Assembly (NCBI RefSeq): GCF_031921685.1
Contig: NZ_JAPDHU010000002.1
Span: 248,001 to 312,000 of the forward strand
Direction of reading: 5' to 3'
Origin: Terripilifer sp031921685
GTDB taxonomy: Bacteria; Pseudomonadota; Alphaproteobacteria; Rhizobiales; Beijerinckiaceae
Length of the DNA: 64,000 nucleotides
Every line of letters begins with the position of its first letter. The stretch's first letter is position 1. Positions 8,415-19,419 of this stretch are shown here, piece by piece. The position numbers and the translations under genes were made by a program. Below the pieces are notes generated by a model. That model was given only the letters and a program-made list of their open reading frames with translations. It ran no database searches and was not told the DNA's origin.

Positions 8415-8443
8415 ATAATAAAAAGGGGCCCAGCGGGCCCCTT
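8415..8443 (-). terminator. rhlE terminator
   Basis: Read on the minus strand, AAGGGGCCC-GCT-GGGCCCCTT runs into TTTTATTATG, a GC-rich hairpin with T-run about 25 bp after the rhlE stop codon. Confidence 0.85.
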
Positions 8444-8465
8444 CGTTGACTGCGTATCTTGCTGC

Positions 8466-10079
<1,614 letters not shown>

Positions 10080-10355
10080 TGGTAATAAGGGCCTATTGGT
10101 GCTTGTCGGCCGAAACTGTCAAGGTCACGTGCGATGTCCATCAGACGGGCTGTGTCCATATGAGGATCGGGCGCAGTATGGCGCGATTCGATCCCGGAGG
10201 CCGGCATAGAGCGCGTTCTGATAGGATTTATTTCGCCGCACTCGTTGCGGCGGAACCGGCGGAGGGCACGCGCGGGCTTCTCTACGCTCGCCCCTCACAT
10301 AGGGAATTTTACTGGGATGTCAATGTGCAATTTAGGCAAGCGCTTGACTTGCCAG

Positions 10356-10679
10356 TTATTGCGGCATTCCCGCCGACGGATCGGTGACCACATTCTTGAA
10401 ACGCGGCTGTTCTTCCGGCCGGGCGATCGATCCCGTAGGGGTCATGTCGATTCGCATCGCCCGTGGCGAGGCCCAAGGTCCTTCGCTCGCGCCGTCGCGC
10501 GTCGCGATCCGTGGTGAGGGCGTTGCGGGAACCGCGAGGGAGCCGCCGGAGCCGGCTTCAGCAAAATGCTGGGTCGCCTGATCCAGATAAAGGGTCATGC
10601 CCGTGGCAACGACGGCGACGGCGGCAGCCGAGGCCATCAGCGTGCGGCGGAACGATGTGAGACGCGCTTCCTCTGCCAT
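10356..10679 (-). CDS. Small single-pass membrane protein, unknown function
   Basis: A 107-residue protein starting MAEEARLTSFRRTLMAS. One transmembrane helix follows (AAAVAVVATGMTLYL), with Arg residues before it, so the C-terminal 70 residues probably face the periplasm. That part is Pro, Ser and Thr rich with no recognisable domain. The start at 10679 is chosen because the upstream extension is non-globular. It is transcribed toward rhlE. No family is recognised. The 276 bp between it and rhlE hold only a weak 7-bp hairpin at 10234-10252. Confidence 0.55.
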   Translation of the reverse strand: MAEEARLTSFRRTLMASAAAVAVVATGMTLYLDQATQHFAEAGSGGSLAVPATPSPRIATRDGASEGPWASPRAMRIDMTPTGSIARPEEQPRFKNVVTDPSAGMPQ

Positions 10680-10791
10680 GGCGAATCCGGGCTCATGAGA
10701 ACAGAGCCTTTGTGGCCGGTTAAGGTAAACGTCGCGTTCACGCTGCCGATCGGCGCGCCCGTTCACACCTCAAGCCACATCCTCAAGCTAT

Positions 10792-10819
10792 GTATGAAGT
10801 TACGGAGTTGACTTCATAC
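10792..10819. promoter_or_regulatory. Operator-like inverted repeat before TonB receptor
   Basis: GTATGAAGT-N10-ACTTCATAC is a perfect 9-bp inverted repeat 52-79 bp upstream of the receptor start. A third half-site GTATGAA lies at 10829-10835. Arms separated by one helical turn fit a dimeric repressor. The regulator is not identified. Confidence 0.5.
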
Positions 10820-10870
10820 GTGTCGCAAGTATGAACAATTCAACAATAGCGAATACCTGGAGGAATTTAC

Positions 10871-12961
10871 GTGTCGGGGCTGCGTATTGTTTGTTTGGTG
10901 GCGGGGGCCACCGTTTCTACCGTTACCGCGCAGGCTCAACAGCCGGCCGAGATTCCTCTTCCCACCATCGAAGTCATTGCTGAGAACGCGGGCGGACGCG
11001 CCGGCGCAGGCGTCGCCGGCGGCGGCGCTTTCGAACAGCCGACGGCCTCGAGCGAGCGCACTTTCACCGCCGAAACCTTGCAGGCACGTCCCATTTCTCG
11101 GCCCGGCGAAATCCTCGAAGCCGCCCCTGGTCTGATCGTCACCCAGCATTCGGGCGAGGGTAAAGCCAACCAATATTTCCTGCGCGGCTTCAATCTCGAC
11201 CATGGCACCGACGTCGCCATCACGGTCGACGGCATGCCCGCCAATATGCGCACCCATGGCCACGGCCAGGGTTATGCCGACACGAACTTCATCATTCCTG
11301 AACTGGTCGGGCTGATGCAGGTGCGCAAGGGGCCCTTCTTCGCCCAGGAGGGTGACTTCTCCTCCGCCGGCGCCGTGCATCTCACCTATATCGACAAGGT
11401 CGACAAAACGCTGATCCAGAAAACGATCGGCAGCTTTGGCTATTTCCGCGCCTTGGGCATCACTTCGACCAAGGTCGGGCAGGGCAATCTGCTCGTTGCC
11501 GCCGATGCCAATATCTACAACGGCCCCTGGGTGGTGCCCGACCGGCTCCGCAAGTTCAACGGCGTCATCCGCTACAGCCAGGGCGACGAGAGCAACGGCT
11601 TTTCCGTCACCGGCATGGCCTATTCCAACCGCTGGAACTCCACCGATCAGATCCCCGAGCGAGCGGTGGCGCAGGGCCTGATCGGCCGCTTTGGCACGCT
11701 TGATCCGACCGACGGCGGCAATGCCAGCCGGCTGTCGCTGTCGGGACGTTGGAGCCGTTCGGACGCTTATAGCGACACCCGCATCAACGCCTATGTCATT
11801 CGCTCAAATCTGAATCTCTACAATAACTTCACCTACTTTCTCGATGACCCTGTAAACGGGGATCAATTCCGTCAATTCGATCGCCGTACGGTGACCGGCT
11901 TCAATGCCAGCCACACGTTCAAATCGACCATCGCTGGCCTGCCGATGGAGAATGAACTCGGCATCCAGGGCCGGCTCGATCAGATCAACGTCGGGCTCGA
12001 AAACACCATCCAGCGCGTCACCACCAATGTGGTTCGGCATGACGCTGTGCGTGAAGGCAGCATCGCCTTCTACGGTGAGAACCGGGTTCGCTGGACCGAT
12101 TGGCTGCGCACCTCCATCGGTCTGCGCGGCGATCTTTATGACGCCCGCGTCCGCTCCGACACGCTGGTCAATTCCGGCCATGTGCGTGACGGCATCGTCA
12201 GCCCGAAGTTCGGTCTCGTGCTGGGGCCTTGGGCGAAGACCGAGTTCTTCTTCAACGCCGGTCGCGGCTTCCACAGCAATGACGCGCGCGGGTCCACCAT
12301 CACGGTCGATCCAGCCGACAAGGTGACGCCGGTGGCGCGCACGCCGCTTCTGGTGCGCGCCAATGGGGTGGAGATCGGCCTGCGCACCCGGCTGATCGAG
12401 GGGCTCGATTCTTCCGTCAGCCTGTTCGGTCTCGACTATGCCTCGGAAAACCTCTTCGTTGGCGATGCCGGCACCACGGAGGCGAGCCGGCCGAGCCGGC
12501 GCTACGGCGTCGAGTTCACCAACCGCTACAAGTACAGTTCCTGGCTGTCGTTCGACTTCGACTTCACCTGGTCCCATGCCCGGTTCCGCAACTACGATCC
12601 GGTCGGCCCCTATATCCCTGGCGCGCCGGGGATCATTGCTGCGGCGGGCGTCAACTTCGGTGAGGAGAAGGGCTGGTTCGGTGGTTTGCGTCTGCGCTAT
12701 TTCGGCCCGCGTCCGCTGATCGAGGACAATTCCGTGGCGTCGCGTCCGACCACGCTGGTCAATGCCCGCGTCGGCTATCGCTTCGACAACGGTATTTCCG
12801 TGCAGCTCGACGCCTTCAATCTGTTCAACGCCAAGGCGAGTCAGATCGACTACTATTATACGTCGCGTCTGCCCGGCGAGCCTGCCGACGGCATCGGCGA
12901 CCGGCATTTCCATCCGGTCGAACCGCTGGCGGTGCGCCTGACCATCGCGGGGCAGTTTTAG
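10871..12961 (+). CDS. TonB-dependent outer-membrane receptor with His-rich plug
   Basis: A 696-residue receptor. It begins with a signal peptide (IVCLVAGATVSTVTAQAQQ), and the GTG start at 10871 sits 6 bp after GGAGGA. The plug reads RPISRPGEILEAAPGLIVTQ, YFLRGFNLDHGTDVAITVDG and then MRTHGHGQGYADTNFIIPEL, a stretch with closely spaced histidines shared with a subgroup of receptors of unknown ligand. The barrel ends VRLTIAGQF with terminal Phe. Histidines in the plug could point to a metal or metal complex, but this is inference. The gene has its own operator-like site and no visible transport partners. Confidence 0.88.
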   Translation: MSGLRIVCLVAGATVSTVTAQAQQPAEIPLPTIEVIAENAGGRAGAGVAGGGAFEQPTASSERTFTAETLQARPISRPGEILEAAPGLIVTQHSGEGKANQYFLRGFNLDHGTDVAITVDGMPANMRTHGHGQGYADTNFIIPELVGLMQVRKGPFFAQEGDFSSAGAVHLTYIDKVDKTLIQKTIGSFGYFRALGITSTKVGQGNLLVAADANIYNGPWVVPDRLRKFNGVIRYSQGDESNGFSVTGMAYSNRWNSTDQIPERAVAQGLIGRFGTLDPTDGGNASRLSLSGRWSRSDAYSDTRINAYVIRSNLNLYNNFTYFLDDPVNGDQFRQFDRRTVTGFNASHTFKSTIAGLPMENELGIQGRLDQINVGLENTIQRVTTNVVRHDAVREGSIAFYGENRVRWTDWLRTSIGLRGDLYDARVRSDTLVNSGHVRDGIVSPKFGLVLGPWAKTEFFFNAGRGFHSNDARGSTITVDPADKVTPVARTPLLVRANGVEIGLRTRLIEGLDSSVSLFGLDYASENLFVGDAGTTEASRPSRRYGVEFTNRYKYSSWLSFDFDFTWSHARFRNYDPVGPYIPGAPGIIAAAGVNFGEEKGWFGGLRLRYFGPRPLIEDNSVASRPTTLVNARVGYRFDNGISVQLDAFNLFNAKASQIDYYYTSRLPGEPADGIGDRHFHPVEPLAVRLTIAGQF

Positions 12962-13006
12962 TTCGGGCTCCCTATCATTACGTCAGTTGAATTTGCCGCG
13001 GCCTTC

Positions 13007-13156
13007 GTGTCATCCCGGACACGCGCAGCGTGATCCGGGAACCAGGGGCGCGTGACGAAATTTGGTTGCGAACGCCGTTTCACCGCACCGGTTGCAGGTT
13101 CTTTACCGCTCGCCCCTGGTTCCCGGATCGCGCCGTTGGCGCGTCCGGGATGACAC
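13007..13156. repeat. Imperfect long palindrome, probable dispersed intergenic repeat
   Basis: The left arm 13007-13050 starts GTGTCATCCCGGACACGCGC and ends GGGAACCAGGGGCG; the right arm 13111-13156 is its imperfect reverse complement, ending GCGTCCGGGATGACAC. The 60 bp between the arms have no open frame of note. Elements opening with TCATCCCGG or TCATGCCCGG are common between genes of Bradyrhizobium relatives, so this is probably a non-autonomous repeat. The whole gap 12962-13285 holds this element and the parE hairpin, and no gene. Confidence 0.65.
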
Positions 13157-13254
13157 CTAGACTTTCTCCTGATTTCCAAAATTCGATTCCACGTCAGCCA
13201 CTTCGACGGACAAGCGGAATCAAATTCTAAACCGCTTGAATCACTCTCTCAGCA

Positions 13255-13282
13255 AAATCGCGTTTCTCACGAAACGCGATTT
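13255..13282 (-). terminator. Perfect 12-bp palindrome after parE
   Basis: AAATCGCGTTTC-TCAC-GAAACGCGATTT lies 4 bp past the parE stop codon and may end its transcript. It differs by one base per arm from the hairpin after sufA at 1540-1567. Confidence 0.55.
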
Positions 13283-13285
13283 GCT

Positions 13286-15346
13286 TTAAATGTCGAGCGC
13301 ATCCGTCGAAGCGAACTCGGCCCGTTCCGTGATGAAGGTGAAGCGCGCTTCCGGCTTGTTGCCCATCAGGCGCTCGACCGACTGCGAAGTCTCGTCCTTT
13401 TCTTCCGGCTGCACCATCACCTTCAGCAGCATGCGCTTCTTCGGGTCCATGGTGGTTTCCTTGAGCTGCGCCGGCAGCATTTCGCCGAGACCTTTGAAGC
13501 GGCTGACCTCGATCTTGCCCTTGCCGGTGAAGAAGCTCTTGGTCAGCTCTTCGCGGTGCTTGTCGTTGCGGGCATAGGTGGTCTTGGCGCCTTGCGTCAG
13601 CTTGTAGAGCGGCGGCACCGCCAAGAAGAGGTGGCCGCTCTCGATCAGCTTCGGCATCTGCCGCCAGAAGAAAGTGATCAGCAGCGAGGCGATGTGGGCG
13701 CCGTCGACGTCGGCGTCGGTCATCACGATCACTTTGCCGTAGCGCAAATCGGTGTGCTTGTAGTGGGTACCGGTGCCGCAGCCCAGCGCCTGCACGAGAT
13801 CGGCGAGCTGCTGGTTTTGCGACAGCTTGTCCTTCGTCGCCGAGGCGACGTTGAGGATCTTGCCGCGCAGGGGCAGGATTGCCTGGCTGGCGCGATCGCG
13901 CGCCTGTTTCGCCGAGCCACCGGCCGAGTCACCTTCGACGATGAACAGTTCGGTATTGTCGAGCGACGTGTTGGAACAATCGGCCAGTTTGCCCGGCAGG
14001 CGCAGTTTGCGCACGGCGGTTTTGCGGGCGACGTCCTTTTCGGCGCGTCGGCGCAAGCGATCCTCGGAACGCTCCACCGCCCAATCGAGCAGCTTGAGCG
14101 CTTGGGTCGGCGCGGCTGCCAGCCAATGGTCGAACGCATCGCGCACCACGCCTTCGACGAGGCGCGAAGCCTCGGTCGTCATCAGGCGGCTCTTGTTCTG
14201 GCCTTGGAATTCCGGTTCGCGGATGAAGACCGAGATCAAAGCGGCGGCCGTGTTCATCACGTCGTCGGCGGTGACGTTGGCAGCACGCTTAGACTGGCCG
14301 ATACGCTCCGCATGGTCTTTCAATGCGCGCAGCAAAGCGGTGCGCAGGCCGGCTTCATGGGTGCCGCCGTCTGGTGTCGGGATGGTGTTACAATAGGAAT
14401 GGACGAAGCCGTCTTCGGCCGCCATCCAGGCCACCGCCCATTCGACCGAACCGTGACCGCCGGGCTTTTCCACCTTGCCGGTGAAGACCTGGTCGGAGAC
14501 GAGTTCCTTGCCCTCGATGTCGGAGGCGAGATAGTCGCGCAGGCCGCCGGGGAAGTGGAAGGTCGCCTCGGCTGGGACGGTCGAGTCGTCCTTCAGGAGC
14601 GACGGCGCACAGTGCCAGCGGATTTCCACGCCGCCAAACAGATAGGCCTTCGAACGGGTCATCCGGAACAGGCGGGCGGGACGGAAATGTGCCGCCTTTC
14701 CAAAGATCTGCGCGTCGGGCTTGAATCGAATTCTCGTGCCGCGCCGGTTGTTGGTCGGCCCGACATTGACCAGCTTCGTCACCGCATGGCCGCGTTCGAA
14801 CGACTGGGTGTAGAGCTGCTTGTTCTTTGCCACCTCGACGTCGAGCCGCTCGGAGAGCGCATTGACCACCGAGACGCCGACGCCGTGCAGGCCGCCTGAC
14901 GTCTGGTAGGCACCGCTGTCGAACTTACCGCCGGCATGCAGGGTGGTCATGATGACCTCCAGCGCCGACTTCTTCGGGAACTTCGGATGCGGATCGACCG
15001 GGATGCCGCGGCCGTTGTCGGTCACGCTGATCCAGTCGTCCTCTTCCACCGTGACATCGATCCAGGTGGCGTGGCCGGCGACGGCCTCGTCCATACAGTT
15101 GTCGATTACCTCGGCGAACAGATGGTGCAGGGCGGTCTCGTCGGTGCCGCCGATATACATGCCGGGCCGGCGACGGACCGGTTCGAGCCCTTCGAGAACC
15201 TCGATCGAGGAGGCGTTGTAGTCCGCTTCGCCGGGAGTGCCGTTATTGCGGGGTTTTTCGGGTGGGGGTGCCTTCGGCGTCTTCGCCACAGGTTTTTCTG
15301 CCTTAATCTTACGTGCCGCGTTTCCGAACAGATCGCCGCCTGCCAT
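13286..15346 (-). CDS. parE: DNA topoisomerase IV subunit B ParE
   Basis: A 686-residue type IIA topoisomerase ATPase subunit that separates linked chromosomes with ParC. The GHKL ATPase is clear: LEPVRRRPGMYIGG, EVIDNCMDEAVAGHA, VTDNGRGIPVDPH and TSGGLHGVGVSVVNALS. The TOPRIM part has ELFIVEGDSAGGSAKQARD and VMTDADVDGAHIASLL. The length of under 700 residues and QILPLRGK-type wording (here AILPLRGKILNVA) favour ParE over the longer GyrB. MAGGDLFGN at 15346 is chosen as start; the frame continues upstream to 15466 but without family similarity. The first 60 residues are a Lys/Pro-rich linker. Confidence 0.92.
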   Translation of the reverse strand: MAGGDLFGNAARKIKAEKPVAKTPKAPPPEKPRNNGTPGEADYNASSIEVLEGLEPVRRRPGMYIGGTDETALHHLFAEVIDNCMDEAVAGHATWIDVTVEEDDWISVTDNGRGIPVDPHPKFPKKSALEVIMTTLHAGGKFDSGAYQTSGGLHGVGVSVVNALSERLDVEVAKNKQLYTQSFERGHAVTKLVNVGPTNNRRGTRIRFKPDAQIFGKAAHFRPARLFRMTRSKAYLFGGVEIRWHCAPSLLKDDSTVPAEATFHFPGGLRDYLASDIEGKELVSDQVFTGKVEKPGGHGSVEWAVAWMAAEDGFVHSYCNTIPTPDGGTHEAGLRTALLRALKDHAERIGQSKRAANVTADDVMNTAAALISVFIREPEFQGQNKSRLMTTEASRLVEGVVRDAFDHWLAAAPTQALKLLDWAVERSEDRLRRRAEKDVARKTAVRKLRLPGKLADCSNTSLDNTELFIVEGDSAGGSAKQARDRASQAILPLRGKILNVASATKDKLSQNQQLADLVQALGCGTGTHYKHTDLRYGKVIVMTDADVDGAHIASLLITFFWRQMPKLIESGHLFLAVPPLYKLTQGAKTTYARNDKHREELTKSFFTGKGKIEVSRFKGLGEMLPAQLKETTMDPKKRMLLKVMVQPEEKDETSQSVERLMGNKPEARFTFITERAEFASTDALDI

Positions 15347-15420
15347 GTGCTGTACCTGAGCTTCGCAATGTCCGATTCGATTGCCGTCAATATAAGCCAC
15401 CGCAAGCCATTGCGAGTGAA

Positions 15421-15456
15421 CAAAACAAAAACAAATGGCCGCCCGGGGGCGGCCAT
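15421..15456 (-). terminator. phoX terminator
   Basis: On the minus strand ATGGCCGCC-CCCG-GGCGGCCAT is followed by TTGTTTTTGTTTTG, a hairpin with T-rich tail about 28 bp after the phoX stop codon. It overlaps the non-coding leader of parE. Confidence 0.8.
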
Positions 15457-15483
15457 CCGCTATCATCTTCTAAAATTTAGGGA

Positions 15484-17469
15484 TCAGACGGCGATTTTGC
15501 CACCGCCGGTCTTCGTCACGGCCACCAGGGAGGGGCGCGGCGGCACGCCGTCCTTGAAATCGGGCCAGCGGGTGGCCGGCTGTTCGAAGGTGGCGGGCGG
15601 GGCCTTCGGATCGTCCTCGTCGGCTTCGCCGGGGTGCTGAACAGCCAAGAACAAGGTTTCGTCGTTCGGCGTGAAGAAGGGGCCGCACATTTCGGCACCG
15701 GCCGGCACGCGGAAGAAGTGTTTCGACGTGCCGCGCAGCGGACCTTCGGTTTCGATCGCCCACAGGCCGTCGGCGCGGCCGGTTTTGGCTGGCGAATTGC
15801 CGTCGGTGGCGATCCAGACGCGGCCCTGGTTATCGACGGCGAGATTGTCGGGCATGCCGAACCAGCCGTTCTTGGTGGTCGCCGGGTTGAAGCTCGCATT
15901 GGTCGTGGCGACGGTGTGATCGCCGGCCTTCACCAGAATGTCCCAGCGGAAGGCGGTGGCGGCATGGTCGCCGTCGGCGGGCGTCATTTCGACGATATGT
16001 CCGAAGCGGTTGTTGGCGCGCGGATTGGCGGCATCGATCTGGGCTTCGGTGCGCCGGGTGTTGTTGGTCAGCATCACATAGACCTTGCCGGTCTTGGGAT
16101 TGGCTTCCACGTCTTCCGGCCGGTCCATCTTGGTAGCGCCCACCGCATCACCGGCGAGGCGCAGATTGATGAGCACGTCGGCCTGACTGGCGAAACCGTT
16201 TTCGGCTGTCAGCTTGCCCTGGCCCTGAACGAGCGGCAGCCATTCGCCGCTGCCGTCCGCATTGTATTTGGCGACGTAGAGCGTGCCGCGGTCGAGCAGA
16301 TCCATATTGGCGGCGCGGTTCTGAGAGTCGACACGGCCTTCGGTAACGAATTTGTAGACATAGTCGAAGCGCTCGTCGTCGCCGGTATAGACGACATAAC
16401 GGCCATCGCGCGCCGTGATGCCGGCGGCGGCTTCATGCTTGACGCGGCCCAGCGCCGTGCGCTTCTTCGGCGTTGAGGTCGGATCGAACGGATCGATTTC
16501 GACGATCCAGCCGAAACGGTTGATCTCGTTGCGCTCCTTGGCGATGTCGAAACGGTCGTAATATTTGCCCCAGGCATATTGATTGGCCGGCGCGCCATAG
16601 CGCTTCAGAACTTTCTCATCCGGATGGCCGTCGGCGGCGCCCCAGAAATAGCCGTTGAAGTTTTCCTCGCAGGTCAGCCACGTGCCCCACGGCGTTACGC
16701 CGCCCGAGCAATTGTTGACCATGCCATGCACGGTCTTGCCATCCGGATCGGCGGAGGTTTTCAGGCGCGCGTCACCAGCGGCCGGACCGGAGAGAGCGAT
16801 CGGCGTTTCGGCGGTAATGCGGCGCGCATATTTCGAGCCGGGCACGATCTGCCACTTGCCGTTTTCACGCTTGATCTCCAGCACCGAACCGCCGTGGGCG
16901 GCCATTTCGATGTCGACGAGATCCTTCGTCATATTGGCGAAATTGGCTTGCTTGAGTTCCTGGCGGCCGCCGATGCCGGGGAACATCAGCTCTTCATTGG
17001 TATATTCGTGGTTCACCACGAGCAGGCCGTGGGACGAGGGATCGGCGGCGCCGGGCATCGGCAGAAAGCCGACGTAATCGTTGTTGTAGCCGAACTGCAG
17101 TTTCTGGCCGGCGGCGGTCTGCTTGGTCGGGTCGAAGGCCGGCGCGCCGGGTAGCACCGGATCGCCCCAGCGGATCAGGATGTCGGCATCATAGCCTTCG
17201 GCGACATGATGCTTTTCGTCAGAGCCGGCTTCGATCTCGACGAAGTTGAACGAGCTCTTGGCGGCGGAGGCGGGCGCCTGGGCGAAAGCCGGGATCGGCA
17301 GGGTGGCGCTGACGGCGCCGACAGCCAGCGCGCCGCGCATCAGATCACGACGGTTGAGACGCGCCGCGATCATGTCGCCGATGGTCGGATTTTCAGACGA
17401 ATTGGACCCGATGTCCTCGCTCTCCCGCAGGCGGGCGGTCGACGAGAGGAGAGATTTGAGATGGGACAT
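15484..17469 (-). CDS. phoX: PhoX-family alkaline phosphatase (DUF839), Tat-exported
   Basis: A 661-residue PhoX-type protein; known members are calcium- and iron-dependent alkaline phosphatases in the periplasm that release phosphate from organic esters. A twin-arginine signal lies at about residues 38-65 (NRRDLMRGALAVGAV then PAFAQA). The family fold is seen in FNFVEIEAGSDEKHHVAEGY, LLVVNHEYTNEELMFPG, NNCSGGVTPWGTWLTCEENF and FGHIVEMTPADGDHAATAF. Some DUF839 members are of unproven activity, so the substrate is inferred from family. It is a single-gene unit with its own terminator. No Pho box was identified. Confidence 0.88.
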   Translation of the reverse strand: MSHLKSLLSSTARLRESEDIGSNSSENPTIGDMIAARLNRRDLMRGALAVGAVSATLPIPAFAQAPASAAKSSFNFVEIEAGSDEKHHVAEGYDADILIRWGDPVLPGAPAFDPTKQTAAGQKLQFGYNNDYVGFLPMPGAADPSSHGLLVVNHEYTNEELMFPGIGGRQELKQANFANMTKDLVDIEMAAHGGSVLEIKRENGKWQIVPGSKYARRITAETPIALSGPAAGDARLKTSADPDGKTVHGMVNNCSGGVTPWGTWLTCEENFNGYFWGAADGHPDEKVLKRYGAPANQYAWGKYYDRFDIAKERNEINRFGWIVEIDPFDPTSTPKKRTALGRVKHEAAAGITARDGRYVVYTGDDERFDYVYKFVTEGRVDSQNRAANMDLLDRGTLYVAKYNADGSGEWLPLVQGQGKLTAENGFASQADVLINLRLAGDAVGATKMDRPEDVEANPKTGKVYVMLTNNTRRTEAQIDAANPRANNRFGHIVEMTPADGDHAATAFRWDILVKAGDHTVATTNASFNPATTKNGWFGMPDNLAVDNQGRVWIATDGNSPAKTGRADGLWAIETEGPLRGTSKHFFRVPAGAEMCGPFFTPNDETLFLAVQHPGEADEDDPKAPPATFEQPATRWPDFKDGVPPRPSLVAVTKTGGGKIAV

Positions 17470-17662
17470 TCAGCACTCCATGGCAGAGAATACTTTGACA
17501 CTTTGGAGCGCTTCTAGTTTTCGCTTGTGACAGCGGGATGAATAAATCGGGACTGGACAGGCTCGTGCAACGCCATTCTTAAGCTCCCGGTTGGATTGAG
17601 GTTTCGTCGACGAAGACACCCGCTTTCGATCGTTCAGCCGGCGTTAAGGGGTGCGCGCGAGA

Positions 17663-17860
17663 ATGATCTTCATGAAAAAGCGCGTCTCTTCCATTGTCAT
17701 GCAGAGAGCGGAAATGGCCGCCGGCTACGCGCTTGTCTGTGGACCGGATTTCGAGCTGCCGGAATGGCGCTCCGAGCGGCCGCTGTGGCAGCGTGGCCTG
17801 GTGATCGCCGCGGGCGTCATCATAACCGGCGTCGTCGCGGCCTCTTTCTTCGTCGCCTGA
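17663..17860 (+). CDS. Small membrane protein, unknown
   Basis: A 65-residue frame starting MIFMKKRVSSIV, with one C-terminal transmembrane helix (GLVIAAGVIITGVVAASFFV) preceded by the charged WRSERPLWQR. The start could be 17663 or the ATG at 17672; neither has a strong ribosome binding site. It is alone between phoX and the converging glnA. The membrane helix and Arg pattern argue for a real gene, but no family is recognised. Confidence 0.45.
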   Translation: MIFMKKRVSSIVMQRAEMAAGYALVCGPDFELPEWRSERPLWQRGLVIAAGVIITGVVAASFFVA

Positions 17861-17884
17861 TCTGAAAACATCGAACGCATCTCA

Positions 17885-17915
17885 AACGAAAGGGCCGGTT
17901 CTTGCGAACCGGCCC
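17885..17915 (-). terminator. glnA terminator
   Basis: On the minus strand GGGCCGGTTC-GCAA-GAACCGGCCC is followed by TTTCGTTTGAG. The 10-bp perfect stem lies 31 bp after the glnA stop codon and could also serve the converging small gene. Confidence 0.8.
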
Positions 17916-17945
17916 CAACCTTATCCGTCGATCTGATCGCAGCGA

Positions 17946-19355
17946 TCAGTACGAATAGTACATGTCGAACTCGACCGGATGCGGCGTCATTTCGAAGCGC
18001 ATCACGTCCTGCATCTTCAGCTCGATGTAGCTGTCGATGAAGTCGTCGTTGAAGACGTTGCCGGTCTTGAGGAAGCTGCGATCCTTGTTGAGGTTCTCGA
18101 GCGCTTCGCGCAGCGAGCCGCACACGGTCGGGATCTTCTTCAATTCCTTCGGCGGCAGATCGTAGAGATCCTTGTCCATGGCCGCGCCCGGATCGATCTT
18201 GTTGGCGATACCGTCGAGGCCCGCCATCAGCATCGCCGCGAAGGCGAGATAGGGGTTGGCCATCGGATCGGGGAAGCGCACTTCGACGCGCTTGGCCTTC
18301 GGGTTGGTCGTCCACGGAATACGGCACGAAGCCGAGCGGTTACGCGCCGAATAGGCGAGCAACACCGGCGCTTCATAGCCCGGGACCAGACGCTTGTAGG
18401 AGTTGGTCGACGGGTTGGTGAAGGCGTTCAGCGCCTTGGCGTGCTTGATGATGCCGCCGATATAGTAGAGGCATTCCTGCGACAGGCCAGCGTACTTATC
18501 GCCCGCGAACACCGGCTTGCCGGCCTTCCAGATCGACTGATGCACGTGCATGCCCGAGCCGTTGTCGCCGAAGATCGGCTTCGGCATGAACGTCGCCGTC
18601 TTGCCGTAGCTCTGCGCCACCTGATGGATGCAGTACTTATAGATCTGCATGTGGTCGGCCATGGTGATCAACGTGTCGAACTTCATACCGAGTTCGTGCT
18701 GAGCCGAAGCCACCTCATGATGATGCTTCTCAACCTTGACGCCCATCTGGGCCATGGCGGAGAGCATTTCGCCGCGCATGTCCTGCGCCGAGTCTTGCGG
18801 CGGGACCGGGAAGTAGCCGCCCTTGGTGCGGATGCGGTGGCCGAGGTTGCCGCCTTCATAGTCGGTGTCGCCGTTGGAGGGCAGTTCCGACGAGTCGAGC
18901 TTGAAGCCCGTGTTGTAGGGCTCCGACGCAAAGCGCACGTCGTCGAACACGAAGAATTCGGCTTCCGGGCCGAAGAAGCAGGTGTCACCCACGCCCTGCG
19001 ACTTCATGTGGGCCATCGCCTTCTTGGCAATGCCGCGCGGGTCGCGGTTGTAGGGCTCGCCAGTCGACGGTTCGAGAACGTCGCAGGTGATGACCATGGT
19101 CGGGGCAGCGAAGAAGGGGTCCATCGTCGCGGAGGTCGGATCCGGCATGAGGGTCATGTCGGATTCATTGATCGCCTTCCAGCCGGCGATCGACGAGCCG
19201 TCGAACATCGTGCCTTCCGAGAACATTTCCTCATCGACGAGACTCGGATCGAAAGTGACGTGCTGCCACTTGCCACGCGGGTCGGTAAAACGAAGATCGA
19301 CGAATTTTACGTCGTTGTCTTTGATCGCCTTGAGGACGTCCTTGGCGGTCTTCAT
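17946..19355 (-). CDS. glnA: Glutamine synthetase type I
   Basis: A 469-residue dodecameric GSI enzyme that makes glutamine from glutamate, ammonia and ATP. Typical segments are seen: EGTMFDGSSIAGWKAI, FFGPEAEFFVFDDVRF, the GDNGSGMHVHQSIWK metal and ATP site, and NRSASCRIP. The tyrosine adenylylated by GlnE is in KDLYDLPPKEL, so nitrogen control by adenylylation is expected. It is the second gene of a glnB-glnA unit with a 64-bp gap, and has its own terminator. Confidence 0.97.
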   Translation of the reverse strand: MKTAKDVLKAIKDNDVKFVDLRFTDPRGKWQHVTFDPSLVDEEMFSEGTMFDGSSIAGWKAINESDMTLMPDPTSATMDPFFAAPTMVITCDVLEPSTGEPYNRDPRGIAKKAMAHMKSQGVGDTCFFGPEAEFFVFDDVRFASEPYNTGFKLDSSELPSNGDTDYEGGNLGHRIRTKGGYFPVPPQDSAQDMRGEMLSAMAQMGVKVEKHHHEVASAQHELGMKFDTLITMADHMQIYKYCIHQVAQSYGKTATFMPKPIFGDNGSGMHVHQSIWKAGKPVFAGDKYAGLSQECLYYIGGIIKHAKALNAFTNPSTNSYKRLVPGYEAPVLLAYSARNRSASCRIPWTTNPKAKRVEVRFPDPMANPYLAFAAMLMAGLDGIANKIDPGAAMDKDLYDLPPKELKKIPTVCGSLREALENLNKDRSFLKTGNVFNDDFIDSYIELKMQDVMRFEMTPHPVEFDMYYSY

Positions 19356-19419
19356 GTCAGGGCCTTTCTACGCTTGCTAGGGTCGTTCTGGTAGGGTGCT
19401 GGAGGGATCTAGGAAGATG

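Noticed and set aside
10080..10355. Gene or RNA in the gap between rhlE and the small membrane protein
   Set aside because: Only short frames without ribosome binding sites and one 7-bp hairpin (10234-10252) were found.
17979..19394. 471-codon plus-strand open frame opposite glnA
   Set aside because: Complete overlap with glutamine synthetase and His/Arg-rich biased composition mark it as a shadow frame.
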